The notes below the pieces were generated by a model. That model saw nothing but the letters and a program-made list of their open reading frames with translations, was not told the DNA's origin and did not search any database. From an uncultured Bacillaceae bacterium (GTDB lineage: Bacteria > Bacillota > Bacilli > Bacillales > Alkalibacillaceae): 59,927 nt of DNA. How positions within the stretch are numbered: position 1 is the stretch's first letter; every line of letters begins with the position of its first letter. The stretch is taken from contig CALKAL010000053.1 of assembly GCA_937983065.1 (NCBI GenBank), positions 1-59,927 of the forward strand, read 5' to 3'. Below are positions 1 to 8,639 of this stretch, piece after piece. Made by a program: the position numbers and the translations under genes.

Positions 1-81
1 AGCACGAGTCTCGAGACCCCACAGGCAGCTCGCTGCCGAAGAGGCTCGAGCCGTGCCCGCGGAAAGCGTCCGCCTGGAACG
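1..81. repeat. GC-rich structured interspersed repeat, partial copy
   Basis: This segment is far richer in GC than its surroundings and is full of inverted repeats. GCACG at 2-6 pairs with CGTGC at 52-56, CTCGAG at 10-15 pairs with CTCGAG at 45-50, and GGCAGC at 24-29 pairs with GCTGCC at 32-37, giving one nested stem. A second hairpin, GCGGA at 59-63 with TCCGC at 69-73, follows. The pattern (GAGACCCC, GAGG-CTCGAG, CCCGCGGAAAGCG) resembles an intergenic repeat I know from several Bacillaceae genomes. It touches the window edge, so the copy is probably incomplete. Its function is unknown. Confidence 0.6.
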
Positions 82-142
82 TAACAAAATCAACACTTTC
101 ATTTTCAGAATTTTATTAATACCCCAACATATATTTTAGAGC

Positions 143-194
143 CAAAAATAAAAACCTCTTAAAGAAAATGAAATCATTCTTCAAGAGGTTTTTG
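143..194 (-). terminator. Rho-independent terminator after nupQ
   Basis: An inverted repeat starts just past the nupQ stop codon. Its arms AAAACCTCTT and AAGAGGTTTT extend through a further imperfect paired part, and a T-rich run follows on the minus strand. It closes the nup operon. Because both flanks are A/T runs, it could also work from the other side. Confidence 0.8.
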
Positions 195-198
195 CTAC

Positions 199-1173
199 TT
201 ATCTGGAACCCTTTGTAAAAGGTGAGCCTAATGCTTTTGGAGAATCGGCTCTTCCTATAAAGCCAGCTAACGCTAATATTGTTAAGACGTAAGGAGCAAT
301 TTGTAAATAGATTCGTGGTATATCACTTAATAACGGTATACCTGCACCAACGACACTTAAGCTTTGGGCAATACCGAAAAAGGCGGCGGCACCTAAAGCC
401 CCTAAAGGATGCCATTTACCAAAGACAACCGCAGCTAAAGCCATAAATCCTTGACCACTAATGGTTCCTTGTGAGAAGTTTTGTGCAACGGTTAACGCGA
501 AAACGGATCCACCAATTCCACCTAAAAATCCAGAAAGACCAACTGCGATATACCGCATCCGATTTACTTTAATTCCTAGAGAGTCTGCTGCGACTGGATG
601 CTCACCGACAGAACGAAGTCTTAATCCGAACGGTGTTTTAAAAATAATGTACCAAACGAGTATCGCTAAAATAACAGCTAGCCAATTCGTAATAAACGTA
701 TTTTTAAATAAAAGCGGACCGATAAACGGAATATCACTTAAAAACGGAATATCTGACCGGTAAAACGGGGCTACGATAAAATCTGTTTGACCCGCACCGT
801 AAATTTGTTTAACTAAAAATAATGAAACACCTAATGCTAAAAAGTTAATCGCAACACCACTTACGACCTGGTCTGCTCTAAATGTAATACTCGCAACCGC
901 GTGAATAAGTCCGAAAATAGCGCTAACGACGGCTGCAATAAGTACTGCTATCCAAGGCGCTAAATCACGTCCAATGCTCGGAAAGGCTTCGATTAATATC
1001 GGTGCAAGCTCTAAATTCACGATAATACCGACGAATGCACCCATTACCATTAAGCCTTCTAAGCCGATATTAATAATTCCAGAACGTTCACTTAAAACTC
1101 CGCCCAATGCAGTAAAAATAAGAGGGGCAGCATAGAAAAAGGCTGTAGGAATAATTTGCAGTAAAATATCCAT
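199..1173 (-). CDS. nupQ: Nucleoside ABC transporter permease NupQ
   Basis: This 324-residue, highly hydrophobic protein is an inner-membrane permease of the BPD_transp_2 family, related to B. subtilis NupQ (YufQ). The N-terminal stretch with SERSGIINIGLEG and the later repeated membrane spans are typical of permeases that pair with BMP-type binding proteins. It is the last gene of nupNOPQ: its ATG directly follows the nupP stop codon, and AGGAGGGG lies at the usual distance upstream. With NupP it should form the membrane channel for nucleoside uptake driven by NupO. The family assignment is firm; the precise substrate (guanosine or other nucleosides) is inferred from homologues. Confidence 0.9.
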   Translation of the reverse strand: MDILLQIIPTAFFYAAPLIFTALGGVLSERSGIINIGLEGLMVMGAFVGIIVNLELAPILIEAFPSIGRDLAPWIAVLIAAVVSAIFGLIHAVASITFRADQVVSGVAINFLALGVSLFLVKQIYGAGQTDFIVAPFYRSDIPFLSDIPFIGPLLFKNTFITNWLAVILAILVWYIIFKTPFGLRLRSVGEHPVAADSLGIKVNRMRYIAVGLSGFLGGIGGSVFALTVAQNFSQGTISGQGFMALAAVVFGKWHPLGALGAAAFFGIAQSLSVVGAGIPLLSDIPRIYLQIAPYVLTILALAGFIGRADSPKALGSPFTKGSR

Positions 1174-2289
1174 TTAGTTCCCCTCCTTTTTCACATTTTT
1201 ATTCTCATTTTGATCGTCAATTTTAGTCCTTTTAAACAATTTTAAAAGCTTTTCTCTAAACAATACGATCATATATCCTGCGGCAACAAATAAAATGATA
1301 AGTGCAGTTACAATTTCAACGAGCTCTGGAGGTACTCCTGCTCCAGCTTGCATGTTTAATGCTCCAACCTTTAAGAAGCCGAACAACCCAGCAGCTAAAA
1401 CGATACCGATTGCTGTACTTCCACCGAGTAACGCAATGGCGATCCCGTCAAAGCCGATATTCGTAAATCCTGAATGAATTGTCATATACCCATACATCCC
1501 AATACCTTGCATTGCACCGCCTAAACCTGCTAATGCTCCTGAAATTGTCATCGATAAAATAATGTTTCGTTTAACACTCATTCCTGCATATTGGGAGGCA
1601 TCTCGGTTAATTCCGACCGAACGCATTTCGAAGCCTAATGTCGTTCTTTCCATCGTGTACCAATAAAATAGAGCGGCAAATACAGCTAACAATATACCCA
1701 TATGTATATTTGAGAAGCTCATAAACTCTGTTAGCCAATCTAATTTTAATGAGGCTGAATTGGCGATATGATCCGTTCTCTCAGCCCGCTCAGAAAGAAC
1801 ATTACGAATTAATGAGTTCGTGACATATAAAGCGATATAGTTCATCATAATCGTCACAATAACCTCATGAACGTGAAAACGTGCCTTTAAATATCCCGGA
1901 ATTATTCCCCATAGTCCTCCTGCAATCGCCGCTACGATAATAGCTAAAGGTAAATGAATGATTGCTGGTAATTCAAAGGATGTTCCGACCCATACCGATG
2001 CTAACCACCCGACAAAAAGCTGTCCTTCAACTCCGATATTTAATAAACCTGAGCGATACGCAAAGCCGACAGCAAGACCTGAAAAAATATAAGGAGTTAT
2101 TAATGCAATCGTCTCACCGCCGAAATATCTATTTTCAAATACACCATTCCATAATGCAATATAGCCTTCAATCGGATTATAACCAAAAAGAAGCATAATG
2201 ATAGCACCAGCAAAAAGTCCTAAAATAATCGAGAATAATGAAATCCACAGCTTAGTCGATTTGAATAGAGAACCTAGCTTATTTCCCAT
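1174..2289 (-). CDS. nupP: Nucleoside ABC transporter permease NupP
   Basis: This 371-residue membrane protein is the second BPD_transp_2 permease of the importer. It contains the paired motif RSGLLNIGVEGQ (about residues 80-90), equivalent to the one in its neighbour NupQ, which fits a heterodimeric channel. It has several hydrophobic spans and ends in a charged cytoplasmic tail rich in Lys, Asn and Glu. Its ATG overlaps the nupO stop by one base (TAATG), which suggests translational coupling; AGGTGAAG lies upstream. It is slightly longer than B. subtilis NupP as I recall it, with the excess at the ends. Substrate class is inferred from family and operon. Confidence 0.9.
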   Translation of the reverse strand: MGNKLGSLFKSTKLWISLFSIILGLFAGAIIMLLFGYNPIEGYIALWNGVFENRYFGGETIALITPYIFSGLAVGFAYRSGLLNIGVEGQLFVGWLASVWVGTSFELPAIIHLPLAIIVAAIAGGLWGIIPGYLKARFHVHEVIVTIMMNYIALYVTNSLIRNVLSERAERTDHIANSASLKLDWLTEFMSFSNIHMGILLAVFAALFYWYTMERTTLGFEMRSVGINRDASQYAGMSVKRNIILSMTISGALAGLGGAMQGIGMYGYMTIHSGFTNIGFDGIAIALLGGSTAIGIVLAAGLFGFLKVGALNMQAGAGVPPELVEIVTALIILFVAAGYMIVLFREKLLKLFKRTKIDDQNENKNVKKEGN

Positions 2290-3818
2290 TATGCTTCACC
2301 TACTTTCTTCTTGCTCCCTGCCATTAATAACCCGAGTTCTTGTTCATTCGTTTCTTCAGGATTAACGATGGCAACAATTTTACCTTCGTAAATAACGGCA
2401 ATCCGATCGCTTAAATCTAAAATTTCATCTAATTCAAAGGAAACTAATAAAATGGCGCGATCTTTATCTCTTTCTTCAATTAATTTCTTATGAACGAATT
2501 CAATCGCCCCAACGTCAAGCCCCCGTGTCGGCTGCGCTGCGATTAGTAAATCCGGTGAGCGATCAACTTCTCGCCCGATTATCGATTTCTGTTGGTTACC
2601 ACCTGATAAAGACCTCGCTAATGTTTGACTGCTCGGTGTACGAACATCATATTCCTTAATGACTCGATCAGCGTAGTTATAAATTTGTTTAAAATTTAAG
2701 CTACCTCTTTTAGAGAATGGCGCTTGATAATAAGTTTGTAGTACCATATTTTCGCCGATTGGAAAATCTAATACTAACCCGTGTTTATGTCTATCTTGTG
2801 GGATATGACCAACACCACTTTCAGTTACTTTTCTCGGCTTTAAATTAGTAATATCTTTATCGTTAAGCTTCACGAGACCTTCTTCTGCTTTTCTTAATCC
2901 AGTAATTGCTTCAATAAGCTCCGTTTGACCGTTCCCATCGACACCAGCTATACCGACTATTTCTCCTTTTTTCACCTCAAGATTAAGGCCACGTACTAAA
3001 TCTACACCCCGATTATCTTTGACGACTAAATTGTTGACAGATAAAACGGTTTCCTTCGGTTTTGCAGGTGTTTTTTCTGTTTCAAAGAGTACTTCGCGAC
3101 CGACCATCATTGAAGCAAGCTCTTGAGTCGTCGTCTCGCTTACATTAACGGTCCCAATTCCTTTGCCCCGTCGAATAACCGTACAACGATCCGCTACTTC
3201 CATTATTTCATCTAATTTATGAGTAATTAATATAATCGATTTTCCTTCTTTAATTAACGACCTCATAATTTGCATTAATTCTTTAATTTCTTGAGGAGTT
3301 AAAACGGCTGTTGGTTCATCAAATATTAAAATATCTGCTTTTCGATAAAGCATTTTCAATATTTCAACCCGCTGCTGCATACCGACAGAAATATCACGAA
3401 CTAATGCTTTAGCGTCAACTCTTAATCCATACTGGTTAGAAATTTCTTGAACTTCTTTTTGCGCTTTAGAAAGATCGATATTCATATTTAACAATTTTTT
3501 AGGCTCGTTGCCTAAAATGATATTTTCCGCGACTGAAAACGTGTCGATTAACATAAAATGCTGGTGAACCATCCCAATACCTAATTCATTCGCAACATTC
3601 GGATCATTAATTTCCACATCTTCTCCATTGACACGGATTTTCCCTTGTTCAGGCTGATAAATTCCGAAAAGGACATTCATTAACGTCGATTTACCTGCAC
3701 CATTTTCCCCTAATAGCGCATGAATTTCACCCTTTTTTACCTGAAGCGTGATATTATCATTGGCGACGATACCTGGGAATTCTTTACGGATATTAAGCAT
3801 TTCTATGACATAATCCAT
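2289..3818 (-). CDS. nupO: Nucleoside ABC transporter ATP-binding protein NupO
   Basis: This 509-residue protein holds two ABC ATPase domains in one chain, as in sugar and nucleoside importers of the RbsA/MglA type. The first domain has a canonical Walker A, GENGAGKST, at residues 37-45, a signature ISVGMQQRVEI and a Walker B ending in DEPT. The second has a degenerate Walker A, GVDGNGQTE, but a canonical signature LSGGNQQK, the usual asymmetry in this family. It powers uptake through NupP and NupQ. The ATG is preceded by a GGAGTGGG-like Shine-Dalgarno sequence. A hairpin terminator stands between nupN and this gene, so it is probably expressed below the level of nupN. Confidence 0.93.
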   Translation of the reverse strand: MDYVIEMLNIRKEFPGIVANDNITLQVKKGEIHALLGENGAGKSTLMNVLFGIYQPEQGKIRVNGEDVEINDPNVANELGIGMVHQHFMLIDTFSVAENIILGNEPKKLLNMNIDLSKAQKEVQEISNQYGLRVDAKALVRDISVGMQQRVEILKMLYRKADILIFDEPTAVLTPQEIKELMQIMRSLIKEGKSIILITHKLDEIMEVADRCTVIRRGKGIGTVNVSETTTQELASMMVGREVLFETEKTPAKPKETVLSVNNLVVKDNRGVDLVRGLNLEVKKGEIVGIAGVDGNGQTELIEAITGLRKAEEGLVKLNDKDITNLKPRKVTESGVGHIPQDRHKHGLVLDFPIGENMVLQTYYQAPFSKRGSLNFKQIYNYADRVIKEYDVRTPSSQTLARSLSGGNQQKSIIGREVDRSPDLLIAAQPTRGLDVGAIEFVHKKLIEERDKDRAILLVSFELDEILDLSDRIAVIYEGKIVAIVNPEETNEQELGLLMAGSKKKVGEA

Positions 3819-3916
3819 CTATCCCACTCCTAACAAAATAAAAGGCTCTTTCTATAAAAAATCTCAAGGAAACTAAATAAAACGCTTTACTTGAATCGAT
3901 TTTTCATGATTATTTA

Positions 3917-3955
3917 AAGAAAAGGCTAGAAATAGGTTCTAGCCTTTTCTTTTTC
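3917..3955 (-). terminator. Intra-operon terminator between nupN and nupO
   Basis: A strong stem with arms AAAAGGCTAGAA and TTCTAGCCTTTT and a short loop is followed on the minus strand by TTTTCTTT. It lies between the lipoprotein gene and the ATPase gene. The likely role is partial termination, giving more binding protein than transporter, a common arrangement in ABC importers. Confidence 0.75.
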
Positions 3956-3980
3956 AGTTATTAATTTATTCTTTCAAATA

Positions 3981-5138
3981 TTACTCTAATCCTTCAAGAA
4001 ATGTTTCTAATTGATCGTGTGTAAATGGAACGTCAATATCTCCATCTAGAATCTTTTGTTCCCATTCTTCTACAGCTGCACGAATATCATCTGTATAAGC
4101 GTCAGCATTCGTATCAGCTACTAAAATACCGTTATCGGATAGACCATACTCCATCGTCTCTCCAGCTGGGAAATCACCAGCTAAAGCACGATTTGAAATG
4201 TCTTGAACAGCAATGTCAACTCGTTTAACCATTGATGTTAAAGTAACGTTATGTTCTTCACCATCAACAGTCACTGCACCTTCATCGTATTGGTCACGGT
4301 CAACTCCGATTACCCATACGTAATTGTCTGGATTACTGTTTTTACGGTCTTTTGCTTCGTTAAATACACCATTTCCTGCTCCACCCGCTGCATGATAGAT
4401 GACATCAATTCCACTATCATACATACTTGAAGCGATTTGACGTCCTCTTGAAGCGTCATCAAAGCTTTCCGCATAACGTACGTCTACATCGATTGAAGGA
4501 TCTACAGATTTAACCCCTGCAACAAATCCAACTTCGAATTTGTTAATAAGTGGGCTATCAACACCACCGACAAAACCAACTTTTCCAGATTCAGATTTCA
4601 GTGCTGCAGCGACACCGACTAAAAATGAACCTTCATGCTCTTTAAAAGTTAAGCTGACAATGTTGTCACCTTCTGCTACTTCATCAACTAAACCATACAT
4701 CGTATCAGGATTTCTTTCAGCAACGTTTTGGATTGCTTCAGTTAATAAGAAACCGATACCAAAAACTAAATCATAATCATTCATTGTTAAACGTTGTAAG
4801 TTTGGCTCATAATCCGAATCCTGATCAGATTGGGCATACGTATAACCTTCACCTTCAGTTAAACCGTGCTCCTCACCAAACGCAACGAGCCCTTCCCAAG
4901 CTGATTGGTTAAACGATTTATCGTCTACCCCACCAACATCCGTTACCATTGCTACTGTAAAATCTGTATCAGAAGCATCGGCATTCTCATCATCTTGCCC
5001 GTTTGTATCCCCACTATCTTGTTCGTTTGTGTCCTCATTGTCTTGTTCGTTTTCATCATCAGATGTACCACAAGCTGCTAGAAATAGTGAAAACGAAAGC
5101 ATTAGAGCTAGTAAAATAAAAAGCTTTTTACTCTTCAT
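3981..5138 (-). CDS. nupN: Nucleoside-binding lipoprotein NupN (BMP family)
   Basis: This is the substrate-binding protein of the importer, anchored outside the membrane. The chosen ATG at 5138 begins a lipoprotein signal peptide: MKSKK, a hydrophobic core, then the lipobox LAAC with Cys23. An upstream in-frame extension to 5210 would bury this signal and has no ribosome site. After the Cys comes a linker of about 35 residues made almost only of Asp, Glu, Asn, Gln, Gly and Thr, then a BMP/PnrA-like domain (MVTDVGGVDDKSFNQSAWEG near its start). The mature protein is predicted to capture nucleosides. Its gene leads the operon and is separated from nupO by a terminator. The long acidic linker is unusual in length. 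Confidence 0.93.
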   Translation of the reverse strand: MKSKKLFILLALMLSFSLFLAACGTSDDENEQDNEDTNEQDSGDTNGQDDENADASDTDFTVAMVTDVGGVDDKSFNQSAWEGLVAFGEEHGLTEGEGYTYAQSDQDSDYEPNLQRLTMNDYDLVFGIGFLLTEAIQNVAERNPDTMYGLVDEVAEGDNIVSLTFKEHEGSFLVGVAAALKSESGKVGFVGGVDSPLINKFEVGFVAGVKSVDPSIDVDVRYAESFDDASRGRQIASSMYDSGIDVIYHAAGGAGNGVFNEAKDRKNSNPDNYVWVIGVDRDQYDEGAVTVDGEEHNVTLTSMVKRVDIAVQDISNRALAGDFPAGETMEYGLSDNGILVADTNADAYTDDIRAAVEEWEQKILDGDIDVPFTHDQLETFLEGLE

Positions 5139-5255
5139 TATTAAGCGCCCCCACTTGTAATATTTTGTCGCAATAGATATTAAATCTATTACCAAAGATA
5201 AATATATCACTAATCAAGTAGAAAATAAATAGAAGAATTTATAATTTTTTTGATA

Positions 5256-7511
5256 TTACGAAGTATGTTCTTCTTCATGCTTTGATACGAGTACTTTTCT
5301 CGGCTTACTTCCTTCATACGGTCCAACGATTCCCCGCTCCTCCATCGCATCGATTAAACGAGCAGCTCGCGTGTAACCAATTCGAAAGCGCCGCTGTAAC
5401 ATTGAAACACTTGCACTTTGCATTTCAGTTACTAATTGAACAGCATCATCGTACAATTCATCGTCGACTTCCTCTAACGTTTGGTCCGTTTCATCTGGAA
5501 TCATCTCCTCTTCGTATTGAGCCTTTTGCTGCTCAACACAGAAATTAACGATACGCTCGACTTCTTCATCCGATAAAAATGCCCCTTGAATTCTAGTCGG
5601 TTTAGATGCACCAACCGGTAAAAATAACATATCACCTTTTCCCAACAGCTTTTCCGCACCGCCTCCATCAAGAATTGTTCGAGAATCTGTTTGCGATGAC
5701 ACGCTAAAAGCAATACGAGAAGGAATGTTAGCTTTAATGACGCCCGTTATGACATCTACAGACGGCCTTTGCGTCGCTATAATTAAATGAATACCAGCAG
5801 CTCTAGCCATTTGTGCAAGTCTCGTAATAGAGTCTTCTACGGCACTTGAAGCGACCATCATTAAATCAGCTAATTCATCAATTAATACGACGATATATGG
5901 TAAATACGGGTGTTGTTCGTCCTCATTTTTTTCATTTTCTCGGCTTATATACTCATTATATCCTTCAATATTTCTCGTCCCTGTGTCTGAAAATAAATCA
6001 TACCTTCTTTCCATTTCTTGTACAACCTTCTTAAGCGCCTGGGAAGCTTTTTTCGGATCAGTAACAACTGGCGCCAATAAATGCGGAATCCCATTATAGA
6101 CATTGAGCTCGACCTTTTTCGGATCAATCATCATCATTTTCACTTCATGGGGTTTAGCACGCATTAATATGCTCGTAATAATTCCATTAACGCATACACT
6201 TTTACCACTTCCTGTTGCTCCAGCGATTAATAAATGAGGCATTTTATTCAATTCAGCCATAATCGCTTCCCCTGAAATATCTCGTCCCAAACCAAATAAT
6301 AGCTTTGATGGATGTCCCATATTATTTTGTAACACTTCTTTTAAAGAAACTTGCGCGACTTCCATATTTGGCACTTCAATACCGATTGCGGACTTACCTG
6401 GAATCGGTGCTTCAATTCTTATATCCTTCGCTGCTAAAGCTAAAGCTAAATCATCATTTAAATTAACGATTTTACTTACTTTAACGCCAATATCAGGATT
6501 CACTTCATAACGGGTAACAGCTGGGCCGACGTGAACTTTTGCCACTTTTGCTTTTACACCGAAGCTTTCAAATGTTTGCTCAAGGGTTTTGACAGATGAA
6601 TGAAGATGCGCTTTTTCTTTCTGTTGGTTTTGCTTTTTAGGTTGATCTAATAAGTTTAATGGTGGTAATTTATAATCTTCATTTTCTGTTTCACTTAACG
6701 TTAAATTATCTAACACTTCGTCACTTTCATTTTCTTCTATAGCTTCGTCCCATTGCTTCGCTTCAAAGGAATCAATCGTATCTAGTTCCTCATTAGCAAT
6801 ATGATTCACCTTTTGATAATCATCATCACCTTCTAGATGTAAATCAATGCGTGGTTGTATGACTTCATCTTCCTGCTGATTACTCTCTTGTTTAAGAGCT
6901 CTTTTTTCCTTTATTTTGTTGAACAATGATTTTAAATAATTTGATAAACGGCGAAAATCCTCACTAATTGAACGTTCGGTAAATAATATAAGACCGATGA
7001 TAATTCCGAAAATAGATAACACCTTTGCTCCAGCAGCAGATAATAAATAATAGCTTAAAGCAAATAATAAGGCACCAAACATTCCCGAACCAATATAGGA
7101 ATAGCTTACGTTTCCATCCTGATATTGATCAAAATAATCCCATGTTAAACCGAAAATCGACTGGTTTGAATGAATTGTAACGATTGAATCATACGTTTGC
7201 ACGTGGGTGAATAGTAAAATAGAAATGACGAATAAATATCCTCCGTACCATCTTGATGAACGAAAGCTTGGCCATTTTCTTTTTATCATTAAATACAAAC
7301 CTAAGCCGAATAAAAATAAACTAACTCCGATGTACCAAAATCCGAATAACCATCTTAAGAGGGTTACAAATACGTTCGGAATAAACCCAGAGCTTATCGC
7401 ACTAATGCCACTTGAAAAAATAGCAATTAATAAAAACAATAGTCCAATCAGTTCAAATTTCAAAAAAGAGCGTTTTTTCTTGTCTGTTTGTTTCTTTTTC
7501 TTTTTTGCCAT
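5256..7511 (-). CDS. ftsK: DNA translocase FtsK/SpoIIIE
   Basis: This 751-residue membrane-anchored motor pumps double-stranded DNA through the closing septum. In spore formers the SpoIIIE form moves the chromosome into the forespore. About four N-terminal membrane spans (residues 20-170) are followed by an acidic linker, the alpha/beta RecA-like motor with Walker A GATGSGKSV near residue 425 and Walker B VVLIDELADL, and a C-terminal winged-helix gamma domain (MLQRRFRIGYTRAARLID) that reads oriented DNA sequences. A GTG three codons upstream is possible, but GGGGTGAT is correctly spaced for the ATG at 7511. Its position next to tepA and ylzJ matches B. subtilis spoIIIE. Confidence 0.95.
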   Translation of the reverse strand: MAKKKKKQTDKKKRSFLKFELIGLLFLLIAIFSSGISAISSGFIPNVFVTLLRWLFGFWYIGVSLFLFGLGLYLMIKRKWPSFRSSRWYGGYLFVISILLFTHVQTYDSIVTIHSNQSIFGLTWDYFDQYQDGNVSYSYIGSGMFGALLFALSYYLLSAAGAKVLSIFGIIIGLILFTERSISEDFRRLSNYLKSLFNKIKEKRALKQESNQQEDEVIQPRIDLHLEGDDDYQKVNHIANEELDTIDSFEAKQWDEAIEENESDEVLDNLTLSETENEDYKLPPLNLLDQPKKQNQQKEKAHLHSSVKTLEQTFESFGVKAKVAKVHVGPAVTRYEVNPDIGVKVSKIVNLNDDLALALAAKDIRIEAPIPGKSAIGIEVPNMEVAQVSLKEVLQNNMGHPSKLLFGLGRDISGEAIMAELNKMPHLLIAGATGSGKSVCVNGIITSILMRAKPHEVKMMMIDPKKVELNVYNGIPHLLAPVVTDPKKASQALKKVVQEMERRYDLFSDTGTRNIEGYNEYISRENEKNEDEQHPYLPYIVVLIDELADLMMVASSAVEDSITRLAQMARAAGIHLIIATQRPSVDVITGVIKANIPSRIAFSVSSQTDSRTILDGGGAEKLLGKGDMLFLPVGASKPTRIQGAFLSDEEVERIVNFCVEQQKAQYEEEMIPDETDQTLEEVDDELYDDAVQLVTEMQSASVSMLQRRFRIGYTRAARLIDAMEERGIVGPYEGSKPRKVLVSKHEEEHTS

Positions 7512-7573
7512 CGTAATCACCCCGAAAATAAGGAAGCAGCCCCGCTATTCTGGTTGCTAAAGTTGTAATTCGT

Positions 7574-7582
7574 ATTATATCA
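7574..7582 (-). promoter_or_regulatory. Candidate extended -10 promoter for ftsK
   Basis: The minus strand reads TGATATAAT: a perfect -10 hexamer TATAAT with the TG of an extended -10 one base before it. No good -35 box is seen at the normal distance, as expected for this promoter class. It lies about 65 bases upstream of the ftsK ATG and just after the end of ylzJ. Confidence 0.45.
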
Positions 7583-7608
7583 TAATTAACAATAGTTGGT
7601 TACTATGT

Positions 7609-7818
7609 TTACAAGTAAATCATCGTTCCGGGGCGTAATTGCTCGTTTAAATAATCTTCTGGATCCGTCGAACACATATGAACGATTTCATAGCCATTTA
7701 ATTCGTCATCACGTTTAATTTTTAATGTCGCATAATTAACATTGATCCAATAAAATTGTAAATCTTCATCTTCATCATCAAAAATTTCTTGTTCGTGAAG
7801 TGGTGTGTATAAAATCAT
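7609..7818 (-). CDS. ylzJ: YlzJ-like protein
   Basis: This 69-residue acidic protein belongs to the YlzJ family, found between tepA and spoIIIE in many Bacillus relatives. It has no membrane span and no catalytic motif that I can recognise. It begins MILYTPLHEQEIF and ends RPGTMIYL, two stretches that match the family ends. Its ATG overlaps the tepA stop by four bases (ATGA), so the two are probably translationally coupled and made together. The function is unknown. Confidence 0.8.
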   Translation of the reverse strand: MILYTPLHEQEIFDDEDEDLQFYWINVNYATLKIKRDDELNGYEIVHMCSTDPEDYLNEQLRPGTMIYL

Positions 7819-8537
7819 TGGATATACCCTCCACTCTGTTTTCTTTCTTCAATCAGCGCTTGTAGTTTCGTAATCGCTTCATGGACACCGCCGATTGCAT
7901 CGATTAATCCGTATTTAACAGCATCTTCGCCAACGACATTTGTACCGATATCTCGAGTTAAATTACCTTTAGCAAACATCAACTCTTTAAATTTATCAGC
8001 AGTTATGTTGGAATGTCTTGTCACAAAGTTAATCACGCGATCTTGCATTTTATCCAAATATTCAAAGGTTTGAGGCACACCGATAACTAATCCTGTTAAA
8101 CGGATCGGGTGAATTGTCATCGTCGCTGTATGCGTAATAAAGGCATAATCGGCACTGACCGCAATCGGTACACCGATACTATGCCCCCCTCCTAAGACGA
8201 TGGAGACGGTCGGTTTGGAAATAGAAGCAATCATTTCTGCAATGGCTAAACCTGCTTCTACATCCCCACCGACAGTATTTAAAATTAAGACGACCCCTTC
8301 AATTTTTGGATTTTGTTCAATCGCAATTATTTGCGGAATAATATGTTCATATTTCGTCGTTTTATTTTTAGGAGGAAGTTGCAAATGGCCTTCAATTTGT
8401 CCAATAATCGGTAAGACGTGAATATTCGTATCGGGAGCCTGCGGGACATTCGTTTGGCCAAGCTGCTTAATTTTTTCTACAATTGAACTCGTGACGTCAT
8501 CATTTTTTTGTTCATCTTGTTTTTCTGTATTACTCAT
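7815..8537 (-). CDS. tepA: ClpP-like serine protease TepA
   Basis: This 240-residue protein has the ClpP/crotonase-like fold of the TepA (YmfB) family, cytosolic peptidases first linked in B. subtilis to protein export. The nucleophile Ser sits in GGGHSIGVPI and the His in MTIHPIRL; the glycine-rich segment VGGDVEAG resembles the substrate-binding strand of ClpP. A charged N-terminal extension (about 40 residues) lacks the ClpP axial-loop sequence, so interaction with Clp ATPases is doubtful. The ATG follows AAGGATGG. It overlaps ylzJ by ATGA. The substrate is not apparent from sequence. Confidence 0.88.
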   Translation of the reverse strand: MSNTEKQDEQKNDDVTSSIVEKIKQLGQTNVPQAPDTNIHVLPIIGQIEGHLQLPPKNKTTKYEHIIPQIIAIEQNPKIEGVVLILNTVGGDVEAGLAIAEMIASISKPTVSIVLGGGHSIGVPIAVSADYAFITHTATMTIHPIRLTGLVIGVPQTFEYLDKMQDRVINFVTRHSNITADKFKELMFAKGNLTRDIGTNVVGEDAVKYGLIDAIGGVHEAITKLQALIEERKQSGGYIQ

Positions 8538-8591
8538 CAGCCAACACCATCCTTTTCTTTATTTTAGTGTTCGCAAATTAAGACCTTTCAT

Positions 8592-8637
8592 ACAAAAGAA
8601 TAAGACCTTGCTATACGAAAACTTAGCAAGGTCTTTG
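8592..8637 (-). terminator. Rho-independent terminator after dapA
   Basis: Arms AAGACCTTGCTA and TAGCAAGGTCTT form a 12-bp stem immediately after the dapA stop codon, followed on the minus strand by a modest T-rich run (TTATTCTTTT). It ends the dpaA-dpaB-asd-dapG-dapA unit and separates it from tepA. Confidence 0.7.
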
Positions 8638-8639
8638 CG

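Noticed and set aside
5139..5210. 24-codon upstream extension of nupN
   Set aside because: It would place residues before the lipoprotein signal peptide and hide its positively charged start.
5139..5255. Purine or other riboswitch upstream of nupN
   Set aside because: The 117-base region is A/T-rich with no purine-riboswitch core or other recognisable aptamer, and no convincing promoter spacing.
7207..7560. Plus-strand open frame of 117 codons opposite the ftsK membrane region
   Set aside because: Low-complexity antisense frame that runs past the ftsK start; no start signal.
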